Positions 17,488-25,422 of a DNA stretch of 64,000 nucleotides are shown here, piece after piece. The position numbers were made by a program, and so were the translations under genes. The DNA comes from a candidate division NC10 bacterium CSP1-5 (lineage in GTDB: Bacteria; Methylomirabilota; Methylomirabilia; Methylomirabilales; CSP1-5): positions 62,001 to 126,000 of the forward strand of contig LDXR01000006.1 of NCBI GenBank assembly GCA_001443495.1, written 5' to 3'. Within the stretch, counting starts at the first letter, position 1, and each line of letters begins with the position of its first letter. The notes under the pieces are model-generated. The model had not been told where the DNA came from and searched no databases. It was given only the letters and a program-made list of their open reading frames with translations.

Positions 17488-18171
17488 ATGGGGAGGAAAG
17501 ACCAGATCCGGCTTGTCATCGCCGACGACCACAGGCTCTTCCGGGAAGGGCTCGTCGAACTCTTGCGGCGGGAAGAGGCGATCGAGGTCGTGGGGGAGGC
17601 CGCCAACGGACGGGAGGTCCTCAAGGCCCTCGAGGAGTTCCACCCGGACGTCCTGCTCTTAGATCTTTTCATGCCGGAAATGGACGGGCTCGACGTCCTC
17701 CCGCAGATTCGCGAGCACAACTCTTCGACCAAGGTCCTCATCCTGACCGGCTATTTTGATCAGGAGCTCGTCTTCCGCAGCCTGTGGGAGGGGGCTAGGG
17801 GGTACCTTCAAAAGAATGTATCGAGCGCGGAGCTATTAAAGGCGATCCGGGCGGTCCACGCCGGCGAGGCCTGGATCGAGAGGGGTGTCATGGGCCACCT
17901 GCTGGAGGAGCTGCCCCGCCAGGAGAACCGCGTCAATAAGAAGAGCCAGTCGGCCCAGCTCTTGAGCCAACGGGAGGCGGAGGTCGCGAGATTCGTGGCT
18001 GAAGGCCTCAGCAACAAGGAGGTTGCCGATCGGCTCTTAATCAGCGAGAAGACGGTCAAATCGCATCTGGTCAGCATCTTCAGAAAGCTTCATCTACGGC
18101 ATCGCCTCCAACTGGCCCTCTATACCCTCGAACGGGACTCTATCCTGAATCGCCGCCCCAACGACGGCTAG
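17488..18171 (+). CDS. NarL/FixJ-type response regulator with LuxR HTH
   Basis: This 227-residue two-component regulator has a receiver domain (about 7-125) with acidic pocket ADDHR, phospho-acceptor Asp in LLLDLFMPEMDG and Lys in LQKN, then a LuxR-type helix-turn-helix (about 155-215: LSQREAEVARFVAEGLSNKEVA and SEKTVKSHL). No sensor kinase gene is adjacent, so it is an orphan here. The stop codon lies inside the repeated word CTAGTGCCGTTCCA. The 240 bp before it hold no gene I can support. Confidence 0.9.
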   Translation: MGRKDQIRLVIADDHRLFREGLVELLRREEAIEVVGEAANGREVLKALEEFHPDVLLLDLFMPEMDGLDVLPQIREHNSSTKVLILTGYFDQELVFRSLWEGARGYLQKNVSSAELLKAIRAVHAGEAWIERGVMGHLLEELPRQENRVNKKSQSAQLLSQREAEVARFVAEGLSNKEVADRLLISEKTVKSHLVSIFRKLHLRHRLQLALYTLERDSILNRRPNDG

Positions 18172-18366
18172 TGCCGTTCCACTTACTTACGTAGTGCCCT
18201 GAACGCGGCCAAGGCCCGTTCCGACCAAGGAACAGGTCAAGGAAGCCAGCAAAGCCTGGTACCGTTCCAACTATTTTCGTCAAGGCGAGGCAGTTCCAAT
18301 GGGCTATGCCTCCGTGCACAGGAACAACCGGGAGACGCAGCAGGCACAATAAGTTAGAACGGCACT
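18168..18366. repeat. Short element bounded by inverted repeats (AGTGCCGTTC...GAACGGCACT)
   Basis: The left end CTAGTGCCGTTCCA (18168-18181) and the right end TTAGAACGGCACT (18354-18366) are imperfect inverted repeats about 200 bp apart, with two weaker internal copies of GTTCCAA (about 18258-18297). The interior has no gene. It looks like a small non-autonomous, MITE-like insertion, or two copies of a recurring intergenic word in opposite orientation. The left end supplies the stop codon of the response regulator. Confidence 0.5.
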
Positions 18367-18475
18367 GCTCTCGGCATCGCACATACCTGCCGACCAGCCC
18401 CCAGGCCCGGCTGCCGCCACCTTCGGTCTGCTCGGCCAATGAGAGTTGGCCCGGCGCTTGCAATTTTGTGCAAAC

Positions 18476-19204
18476 ATGACCCATCCCTCCGTCCGTCAGC
18501 ATCCGAGGTTCCCGGTCCGGTTACCGCTCCTCTTCGACAGCCCGGCGGTCCCCGGCCCCGGGGGGGGTGTCACCCTAAATGTGAGTCAGGGCGGTCTGCT
18601 GCTCGATGTTCCCAAGCCGCTCCCCCCCGGCACCCCGGCGAGCCTCCTCCTGTTCACGGGCGAGTGCGTCGCACGGGCCGAGGTCGTGGTGGTCTGGACG
18701 GTCGAGGATATTCCGAGCCGTCTCGGCGTGCGATTCACCTGGTTGACCGGCAACGATCACCTCGCCTGGGAGCGGCTACTCGCCTACCAGGCGGGTGTCA
18801 GGCCTCGGGCTTCCGTCCGCATCCCTGTGGCCCTCGAGGTCACGTGCCTGCTCTCCCCGGACAGCCGGGTGCCGGGCCAGATCCAGAATCTGAGCGACGG
18901 CGGTCTCATGGTAAGTCTCGGGCAAGAGCTCGCCCCTCGGACACGCCTGGCCGTCTCGGTCCCCCCGTGGCGCAGCCTCCCCCCGGTCGAGATGCAGGCC
19001 GAGGTGGTGTGGACCCGGGCCACCTCCGACGGGCACGGCGTAGTCCACGGGCTTCGATTCCTTTCGGATGACAGGGAAGGGGCGTTCTTCGTCGCCGGGA
19101 CCCTCCTGCGGCAGCTCCTCGATCCGCAAGAGGCGTCGTCGGACAGGAGTGTCTATCTCCTGGCCCTGTTGGCGAGGACCGCCGCTGGCCGGCTACCGGG
19201 CTAG
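18476..19204 (+). CDS. Protein with two PilZ domains
   Basis: The protein of about 242 residues carries two PilZ-like modules. The first (about 5-100) has RQHPRFPVRLP and NVSQGGLLLD; the second (about 110-215) has RPRASVRIPV and NLSDGGLMV, each fitting the RxxxR plus NxSxGG pattern to different degrees. This suggests c-di-GMP binding, at least by the first module. No transmembrane or enzymatic domain is seen. The start is uncertain: ATG 18476 is chosen as the first ATG before the conserved block, although no strong ribosome site precedes it; TTG 18446 is in frame. Confidence 0.75.
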   Translation: MTHPSVRQHPRFPVRLPLLFDSPAVPGPGGGVTLNVSQGGLLLDVPKPLPPGTPASLLLFTGECVARAEVVVVWTVEDIPSRLGVRFTWLTGNDHLAWERLLAYQAGVRPRASVRIPVALEVTCLLSPDSRVPGQIQNLSDGGLMVSLGQELAPRTRLAVSVPPWRSLPPVEMQAEVVWTRATSDGHGVVHGLRFLSDDREGAFFVAGTLLRQLLDPQEASSDRSVYLLALLARTAAGRLPG

Positions 19205-19214
19205 TGCCGTTCCA
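19201..19214 (+). repeat. Copy of the 14-bp word CTAGTGCCGTTCCA
   Basis: Identical to the left end at 18168-18181. It again supplies the TAG stop of the gene it follows, here the two-PilZ gene. Confidence 0.6.
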
Positions 19215-19378
19215 ATATTTCTTCCCCCATACTGATCCTTCAGGTCTCTAGGGTTTGAAGCGCCGCTTGACACCCCCTCTGCTGTCCGATAGCATCACGC
19301 TTCAATTGCCGAGCATCCGAAGCGAGTTGATGCCTTGGAAAATCCGGCCATCGGGTCACTCATCGGGTCCACGACTCA

Positions 19379-20455
19379 ATGAATCAAAGCGAAAGCCGTT
19401 TCTATCGCCGGGTATTCAGTCTCGCCGCGGCGGGCCTTCTCGCGTTCGCGCTCTTCAAGATCCTCGAACCGTTCATCGGACCCATGCTTTGGGCGCTCCT
19501 CCTCGCCTTCCTCCTCTTTCCGGTAAATCAGGGCCTGCGCCGGATGCTCCGGGGGCGTCGGGGGGTCGCGGCAATCCTCCTCACGCTTGTTGTCACCCTC
19601 CTCCTCGTCATCCCGGCCTCGCTTCTCGCAGCGGTCTTCACGGGGCAGGCCTCGGAGCTGGTTGGCCTTCTGCAGGAGGCCGCCGGCCGCTACCACATCG
19701 TCCAGGCAAGCGATCTGCTGCGGGTCCCGATCCTCGACCGTGCCATCCAGGGGATCGTGGGGCTGGTGCCGGTCACGGCAGAGCAGATCCAGGGTTGGAT
19801 CGTCGAGGCGGGCAAGCGGCTCCTGCAAATCCTTGTTACGACAAGCGGCTCCTTCTTTGCCGGAGCCCTGCGGGGGTTCGTCGACCTTGTCCTGACCCTC
19901 TTCCTCTTCTTCTTCTTCCTGCGCGACGGCGAGGAGATGGCGCAAAGGCTGTTGCTCCTAATCCCGCTGGAGGCGGACCGCAAGGCGCGCCTCGTCGAGC
20001 ATCTGGCGGCGGTGACGCGGGCGGTGGTGGTCGGTCTGCTGGTGACGTCGATCGTGCAGGGAACACTTGTCGGCATCGCCTTTGTCATCGTCGGCTTGCC
20101 GTCGCCCGTCGTGTTCGGCGTCCTGGCGGCGGTCGTGTCACTGCTGCCGCTCGTAGGCACGGCCCTTGTCTGGGCGCCCGCCGCGCTGGCGCTTGCGATG
20201 CAGGGGCGCTGGGGGGCCGCGACCTTTTTGGCGGTCTGGGGCGCGGCCGTCGTCTCGGCCGCCGACAACTTCATCCGGCCCCTGCTCATCTCCGGCCGCG
20301 CCCAGATCGCGACCCTCCCCGTCTTCCTCGGCTTGTTAGGTGGAGTCGTTGCCTTCGGCGCGATCGGTCTGTTCCTGGGGCCGGTTCTCGTCGCCCTTGT
20401 GCTGGTCCTGCTCCGCTTCGCCGAGGAGACGCGGGGGAAAACGGAATCGCCATAG
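19379..20455 (+). CDS. AI-2E family transporter (PerM/YdiK-like membrane protein)
   Basis: This 358-residue membrane protein of the AI-2E transporter family (PF01594) has an N-terminal hairpin of two to three helices (about 13-80), a soluble loop at about 90-150, and a C-terminal bundle of about five helices. Typical blocks are ILEPFIGPMLWALLLAFLL and LFLFFFFLRDGEEM (about 176-190). Members export small molecules or ions and their substrates are mostly unknown; a role in quorum sensing is not implied. It stands alone. Confidence 0.88.
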   Translation: MNQSESRFYRRVFSLAAAGLLAFALFKILEPFIGPMLWALLLAFLLFPVNQGLRRMLRGRRGVAAILLTLVVTLLLVIPASLLAAVFTGQASELVGLLQEAAGRYHIVQASDLLRVPILDRAIQGIVGLVPVTAEQIQGWIVEAGKRLLQILVTTSGSFFAGALRGFVDLVLTLFLFFFFLRDGEEMAQRLLLLIPLEADRKARLVEHLAAVTRAVVVGLLVTSIVQGTLVGIAFVIVGLPSPVVFGVLAAVVSLLPLVGTALVWAPAALALAMQGRWGAATFLAVWGAAVVSAADNFIRPLLISGRAQIATLPVFLGLLGGVVAFGAIGLFLGPVLVALVLVLLRFAEETRGKTESP

Positions 20456-20638
20456 CGCCCGACCCAGAACCAGACTCTACGCGCGCGCCGGATGATCGCG
20501 GGACATGTGTGCCGCTACAAAGGGGAATTGACACCCTGGCGCAAGTTTGATAATAGTCCAAGTCCGCAGAGATTGGCGCTCGACAGCGGCGCAATCACCC
20601 AGCACGAGTACGACGCCCAGCGCAGAAAAATACTGTAG

Positions 20639-20685
20639 GTGACCAGAGACCATTGGTCACGGGGACCACGGGACACAGGGAGGAG
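20639..20685. repeat. Short hairpin-forming repeat (GTGACCA...TGGTCAC)
   Basis: GTGACCA (20639-20645) and TGGTCAC (about 20654-20660) can pair, followed by GGGACCAC/GGGACACA units with about 7-nt periodicity. It resembles in design the other intergenic heptamer repeats and lies just before the lipoprotein start. Confidence 0.5.
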
Positions 20686-20692
20686 GTTGACC

Positions 20693-20926
20693 ATGATGAA
20701 GAAGATCGGCTTCATGATCGTGGGACTAGTCGTGATCGCAGGCCTCGGGGCCTGTTCGAAAGAGTACGAGATTCAGCCGGGCGGCCCGCACTTTGCCACG
20801 TTTACTCATATGGGGTATTCCCTCCAGGGGGAGAAGCCCCGCTTGACCAAGGCAGAGTTAGATCAGGCTAAGAAGGAAGGATGGTGGGGGATTCCGGTCC
20901 GCTACACGGTCGATGAGCTGGAGTGA
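20693..20926 (+). CDS. Small lipoprotein of unknown function
   Basis: The protein has 77 residues, with a signal sequence ending in the lipobox LGAC (residues about 19-22) and only about 55 residues after the lipidated Cys. The mature part has no motif I recognise; it ends in WWGIPVRYTVDELE. The start at 20693 follows AGGAGG at normal spacing. It is probably outer- or inner-membrane anchored in the periplasm. Confidence 0.65.
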   Translation: MMKKIGFMIVGLVVIAGLGACSKEYEIQPGGPHFATFTHMGYSLQGEKPRLTKAELDQAKKEGWWGIPVRYTVDELE

Positions 20927-21018
20927 CGGGGCGCCCCTGAGAGCGCGAGCAGGCGACACAAGGGCACTTTGTCGTGGTGAAGTAGTCGGCACCGAGTGTG
21001 ACTAGTCTGACAGAATGG

Positions 21019-21050
21019 GAAGGGGGCAGCCATCCTCTGCTGCCCCCTTC
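21019..21050 (+). terminator. Strong hairpin, probable terminator
   Basis: GAAGGGGGCAGC (21019-21030) pairs perfectly with GCTGCCCCCTTC (21039-21050) around an 8-nt loop. No T run follows on the plus strand, so it is a weak intrinsic terminator by classical criteria; it may still end the lipoprotein transcript or protect its 3' end. Confidence 0.5.
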
Positions 21051-21132
21051 GCCTTCGCGGCTGCATCGCCGAGAGTCCGATGCGACCCGCGATGAGATTC
21101 GGCGTATGTCGCCCATCAGAGAGGCGCAGCAC

Positions 21133-21759
21133 ATGAACAAATATCTTGTAGAGTTCATCGGAACGTTCTTCCTGGTGCTGACCATCGGTTTTGCTGTGCT
21201 CGAGCCAGGCGCCGGCCCACTGGCACCCCTGGCTATCGGTTCTGCGCTCATGGTCATGGTCTATGCCGGTGGACACATCTCGGGGGCGCACTATAACCCT
21301 GCGGTCACCCTGGCGGTCTGGTTGCGCGGCAGATGCCCAGCAAGAGATGTGACTCCCTACATGGGCGCTCAAATCATCGGAGGGCTCTTGGCCTCGTTCA
21401 TGGTCCTCTTCGTGAAGGGCTACAGCTCTGTCCCACCGGCTCAACCGGATTCGATCTCTGCTCTCCTGGTAGAGTTTCTGTATACGTTTGCCTTGTGCTA
21501 TGTCGTCCTCAATGTTGCCACCTCAAGGAACACCGTCGGGAATTCATTTTACGGTTTGGCGATCGGATTCACCGTGACAGCTGGCGTCTATTCGGTGGGG
21601 GCTGTTTCCGGCGGCGCGTTCAATCCAGCCGTCGCGGTAGGCATCACCGTCATGGGATTGTCGAGTCTTGGCAGTATTTGGATCTTCCTGCTGGGCAATT
21701 TCTTGGGAGGCGCCTTGGCTGCTGCGACCTTTAAGTTTGTTAATCCTGAGGACACATAG
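21133..21759 (+). CDS. Aquaporin (MIP family channel)
   Basis: This 208-residue water or small-solute channel has the two signature NPA loops, NPAVTLAVW (about 56-64) and NPAVAVGIT (about 166-174), with six transmembrane helices. An Arg does not follow the second NPA at the usual position (NPAVA rather than NPAR), so the selectivity filter is atypical. ATG 21133 (MNKYLVEFIGT) is chosen as the usual MIP N-terminus; ATG 21103 would add ten residues. Base composition is less GC-rich than the neighbours, hinting at transfer. Confidence 0.88.
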   Translation: MNKYLVEFIGTFFLVLTIGFAVLEPGAGPLAPLAIGSALMVMVYAGGHISGAHYNPAVTLAVWLRGRCPARDVTPYMGAQIIGGLLASFMVLFVKGYSSVPPAQPDSISALLVEFLYTFALCYVVLNVATSRNTVGNSFYGLAIGFTVTAGVYSVGAVSGGAFNPAVAVGITVMGLSSLGSIWIFLLGNFLGGALAAATFKFVNPEDT

Positions 21760-21922
21760 CGACGCGCCCCGCTGAAATCTCTTCCAGCCACGGTTCCAAC
21801 CCGGGGTTTTTTCGATCCTGTGTCTTGCCGCGATCTGACGAAAAGCCCTTGACATCCCTCGATGTATCGGAAAAATATGAAGGCCCATCCCAGGCCGTGG
21901 CGTGGGCATGTGAGAGACGACT

Positions 21923-22630
21923 ATGAAATCGCGATCATTGCCGTACGTGATGGGCTGCTTCGGGCGTACTCCGGCGGCCGTAGGCCTGCTGGTGTTGGGT
22001 ACCCTCGTCGGCGCGGTCGCGATCTGGGCGGCCGAGAGAGAGCAGGTGCTCGGCTTTGCCCCGGGAGGGAACGGGGTGCCGGACGGATGGGAGCTTTTCG
22101 TGAATGTGGGGGAGCCGGACCTGGCCCTCGTGCAGGATGGCGAGGGCCGGGCCCTGAAGCTCCGGACCAGGGCCTCCTCCTTTTCCCTGCAGCGCAAGGT
22201 AGCGATCGACCTCAAGCGGACCCCATTTGTGGTGTGGCAGTGGAAAGTCACCGAGCTCCCCCAGCGAGGAGATTTCCGCCAGCGCGCCACGGACGACCAG
22301 GCGGCTCAACTGTACGTCGTCTTTTCGTGGGAAGTCTTCCGGAAAGAGGCGATTGCCTATATATGGGACAGCACGGCTCCGGAGGGGACCACGGCACGGA
22401 TCCCTTCTCCGGCGCTCTATCCCTTTTTGAATCTTCACGTGGTAGTCGTCCGATCCGGGGAAGCGGAAAGAGGCAAGTGGATCACTGAGACCCGGAACGT
22501 CGCCGAGGACTACAGGAAGCTCTTCGCCGCTAACCCGGATAAGGTTCAGGGCGTCATGATTCAGATCAACAGCCAGCACACCGCATCGCGGGGCGAGTCG
22601 TACTGGCGGTCTATCCGGTTCACCCCATAG
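21923..22630 (+). CDS. DUF3047 family exported protein
   Basis: The 235-residue protein has an N-terminal signal anchor (about residues 18-36). The mature domain matches DUF3047, with VVWQWKVTELPQRGDFR, AAQLYVVFSW and the C-terminal GVMIQINSQHTAS...YWRSIRF. The family is common in hopanoid-forming and other didermal environmental bacteria and has no known activity; the sandwich-like fold suggests a carbohydrate- or lipid-binding exported protein. A TTGACA at 21849-21854 upstream may belong to its promoter. Confidence 0.8.
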   Translation: MKSRSLPYVMGCFGRTPAAVGLLVLGTLVGAVAIWAAEREQVLGFAPGGNGVPDGWELFVNVGEPDLALVQDGEGRALKLRTRASSFSLQRKVAIDLKRTPFVVWQWKVTELPQRGDFRQRATDDQAAQLYVVFSWEVFRKEAIAYIWDSTAPEGTTARIPSPALYPFLNLHVVVVRSGEAERGKWITETRNVAEDYRKLFAANPDKVQGVMIQINSQHTASRGESYWRSIRFTP

Positions 22631-22771
22631 CCCTGATCATGCCGGCCCCCGACACCGGTCGACGGTGGACAAGCACAGAAAAGTCATCAGCAACTTGACG
22701 CCTCGAGAACAAGATCCTCGCGGTGTCGAACCGTCAGTCGTCATCCGTCACGGATAAGAAGGGAGACAGCC

Positions 22772-23275
22772 ATGCTCAGCCAGAAACTCCAGGATGCGAT
22801 CAACGGCCAGATCCAGCATGAATTCTATTCCGCATACCTATACCTGTCGATGTCGGCCCACTTCGCAGCGGTGCATCTGCCCGGCTGTGCACGGTGGATG
22901 CGCGTGCAGAGCCAGGAGGAGGCCTCGCACGCGATGAAGCTGTTCGACTTCGTCCTCGAGCGGGAGGGCCGGGTGATGCTCCAGGCCATCGAGCAGCCGC
23001 CGGCAAAGTTCAAGTCACCCCTCAATGTCTTTCAGCAGGCCCTGGAGCACGAGCGGAAGGTGACAGGGATGATCCACCGCCTGTACGAGTTGGCGGCCAA
23101 GGAAAACGACTACGCGACCCAGGTCATGCTCCAGTGGTTCATCGAAGAGCAGGTCGAGGAGGAGCGGACCGCGAACGACATCGTGGAGCAGTTCAAGATG
23201 ATCGGCGACCAGCCCGCCGCGCTGTTCATGTTAGATAAGGATTTGGGCGCACGGGGGGCGGGTGAAAAGGCTTGA
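22772..23275 (+). CDS. ftnA: Bacterial ferritin (FtnA type, non-haem)
   Basis: This iron-storage protein of 167 residues assembles into a 24-subunit shell and oxidises Fe(II). Ferroxidase residues are seen in NGQIQHEFYSAYLYL (Glu at 17) and QSQEEASHAMKLFDF (Glu/His at about 49-53), with more ligands in IHRLYELAAKEND and WFIEEQVEEE. There is no Met haem ligand pattern of bacterioferritin. GGGAGACAGCC precedes the ATG. The gene stands alone before ispH. Confidence 0.93.
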   Translation: MLSQKLQDAINGQIQHEFYSAYLYLSMSAHFAAVHLPGCARWMRVQSQEEASHAMKLFDFVLEREGRVMLQAIEQPPAKFKSPLNVFQQALEHERKVTGMIHRLYELAAKENDYATQVMLQWFIEEQVEEERTANDIVEQFKMIGDQPAALFMLDKDLGARGAGEKA

Positions 23276-23429
23276 CGGCGGGGCCGCCCTTGGGTAGACT
23301 CGCGGGGCTATACGTATGGGATTTCCGAAAGGGAGAGAAGCAGGAATGCGCCGGATGATCTTCCCGCCTTCTGCCGGGAGCTGGTCAAGGCGCTGGAGAA
23401 GATGAGCTGACGAGAGAACAGGGGGGCGT

Positions 23430-24416
23430 ATGGGCATCGAGCGGGTAATCTTGGCGGCGCCGAGGGGGTTCTGCGCGGGCGTGGACCGGGCGATCGATAT
23501 CGTGAATATCGCCCTGGAACTCTACGGCACCCCGGTGTATGTCCGGAAAGAGATCGTCCACAACGCCCATGTGGTTCAGGAGCTCCGGGGTCGGGGAGCG
23601 GTCTTTGTGGACCAGCTGGACGAGGTGCCTGACGGCGCCCGGGTCATCTTCAGTGCCCACGGGATTGGGCCGGCGGTCCGGGCGCAGGCGGCAGCCAAAG
23701 GACTGCGGGTCATCGACGCGACCTGTCCCCTGGTCACGAAGGTCCACCTCGAGGCCCTGAAATTCGCTCGCGAGGGCCGGGTGATCCTCCTCGTGGGACA
23801 TGCCGGTCACGACGAGGTGATCGGCACCATGGGACACGCGCAGGGACAGATGGTGCTGGTCGGCTCGGTGGAGGAGGCGGAGCAGGTCCGGGTGCCGGAT
23901 CCGGAGCGGGTGGCCGTAATCACGCAGACTACGCTGAGCATCGACGATACCCGGGAGATCATCGCGGTCCTCAAGCGGCGGTTCCCCAAGGCGGTCTTCC
24001 CGCCGAAGGACGACATCTGCTACGCCACGCAGAACCGCCAGATGGCGGTCAAGGAGATGGCCGGATCGGTCGATCTACTCCTGGTCATCGGCTCGCCCAA
24101 CAGCTCGAACTCGATGCGGCTCGTGGAGGTGGCCCAGGCGGTCGGGGTGCGGGCCCATCTCATCGATGATGTCTCCGAGATCGACCCTCGCTGGCTCGAG
24201 GGGGTGCGGACCGTCGGGATCACCGCGGGTGCCTCGGCCCCCGAGCATCTCGTCCAGGAGACCGTTGCATTCTTCCAACCGATGGGGGTCTCGCGCGTGG
24301 AGGAGCTGGACGGCATCCGAGAGGATGTGGTCTTTGCGCTACCGCCAGAGATCCAGCGAGACCTGCCGGCAGGGAGCAAGGCGGCGCGATCCCTCAGGGT
24401 GTTAGGGCGACCTTGA
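23430..24416 (+). CDS. ispH: 4-hydroxy-3-methylbut-2-enyl diphosphate reductase
   Basis: IspH (LytB) is the last enzyme of the MEP isoprenoid pathway and makes IPP and DMAPP. The 328-residue protein has the three [4Fe-4S] cysteines in GFCAGVDRA (Cys 13), DATCPLV and DDICYATQNRQ, and the catalytic Glu/His region. Its 3' end overlaps the convergent dehydrogenase gene by 23 bp. It feeds the prenyl synthase and squalene/hopanoid genes encoded just beyond on the opposite strand. Confidence 0.96.
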   Translation: MGIERVILAAPRGFCAGVDRAIDIVNIALELYGTPVYVRKEIVHNAHVVQELRGRGAVFVDQLDEVPDGARVIFSAHGIGPAVRAQAAAKGLRVIDATCPLVTKVHLEALKFAREGRVILLVGHAGHDEVIGTMGHAQGQMVLVGSVEEAEQVRVPDPERVAVITQTTLSIDDTREIIAVLKRRFPKAVFPPKDDICYATQNRQMAVKEMAGSVDLLLVIGSPNSSNSMRLVEVAQAVGVRAHLIDDVSEIDPRWLEGVRTVGITAGASAPEHLVQETVAFFQPMGVSRVEELDGIREDVVFALPPEIQRDLPAGSKAARSLRVLGRP

Positions 24417-25422
24417 TCGCCTCCCCCCGGGCTATCAACTCGAAGGCCTCTGGCAGAGAGGAAAGCGCCATCTGGTGCGTCAGGAGGATCTTGGTGTTCA
24501 CCAGCCCCTGCTCGAGGAGGCCGAGGGCCTCGCGGATGTGGCGGGGGGTATGGTGGAAGACACCGATCAGCATGAGTTCCTCGTAGTGCATCCGGCGCGT
24601 ATCCACCCGGAAGCTCGTCCCCGGCTCACACCCCCCAAAGAGAACGACCGTTCCCGCCTTGCGGGTCACCTCGACCGCCTGCTCCCACACCTCGGGTCTC
24701 CCCGTCGCCTCGATGGTGACGGCGGCACCACGGCCCTCGGGGCTTAACCGCCGGACCTCGGCGAGCACCCGTTCCCCCTGCGCCGCATCGAGGATCTCAT
24801 CCGCGCCGGCCTCAGCGGCCTTGGTCAACCGGAACTGGCCTTTCCCCACCATGATAACCTTGACCCCCTGTCTCTTTGCGAGCTGCGTGAGGAGGAGCCC
24901 CATCGGCCCGGCCCCGAAGATGCACAGGGTCTCCCCGAGCCTCACGCCGGAGCGCTCGATCCCATGAAGGGAACAGGCGAGCGGCTCGACGAGGGCGGCC
25001 TCGGCAAAGCTGAGATGCTCCGGAAGCGGGAGGAGGTTCTGCCGAACGATGCGGGCCGGGACCCGGATGTACTCGGCATAGGCGCCGTTCAAGAATTGTA
25101 AGTCCTCACACAGATTGACCCGTCCCATCCGGCAAGGGAAGCACAAATGGCAGGGGGCGGAGTTGGCCCCGACCACCCGGTCTCCACCCCGCACCGACTC
25201 GACCCCCTCGCCCACCGCTTCGACGATCCCGGCCCATTCGTGGCCAAAGAGGGCGGGGGTCTTTTTGATCATGACCGGGTGGCCCCGGCGATAGGTCTTG
25301 AGGTCCGTGCCGCAGGTCAGCGCTGATCCGATCCGCACCAACACCTCTCCGGGCCCTGGCGCCGGGGTGGCCACCTCCTCAAACCGGATGTCACCGGGAC
25401 GATAAAACACCACCGCCTTCAC
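24394..25422 (-). CDS. Zinc-dependent MDR alcohol dehydrogenase (downstream copy)
   Basis: This 342-residue medium-chain dehydrogenase has the catalytic zinc set (Cys in LTCGTD, GHE at about 61-63), structural zinc cysteines CHLCFPCRMGRVNLC (about 91-105) and the Rossmann motif GAGPMG at about 171-176. Substrate alcohol or polyol is unknown. It overlaps the preceding dehydrogenase by 4 bp, and both end the hopanoid minus-strand block, so oxidation or reduction of a lipid-side-chain or head-group intermediate is possible. Similar proteins are often annotated sorbitol- or threonine-dehydrogenase-like. Confidence 0.88.
   Translation of the reverse strand: MKAVVFYRPGDIRFEEVATPAPGPGEVLVRIGSALTCGTDLKTYRRGHPVMIKKTPALFGHEWAGIVEAVGEGVESVRGGDRVVGANSAPCHLCFPCRMGRVNLCEDLQFLNGAYAEYIRVPARIVRQNLLPLPEHLSFAEAALVEPLACSLHGIERSGVRLGETLCIFGAGPMGLLLTQLAKRQGVKVIMVGKGQFRLTKAAEAGADEILDAAQGERVLAEVRRLSPEGRGAAVTIEATGRPEVWEQAVEVTRKAGTVVLFGGCEPGTSFRVDTRRMHYEELMLIGVFHHTPRHIREALGLLEQGLVNTKILLTHQMALSSLPEAFELIARGEAIKVALTP

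Noticed and set aside
23315-23411. Short frames between ferritin and ispH (one ending ...ELVKALEKMS)
   Set aside because: The frame with protein-like sequence has no start codon and the frame with an ATG is basic noise; too short to support.
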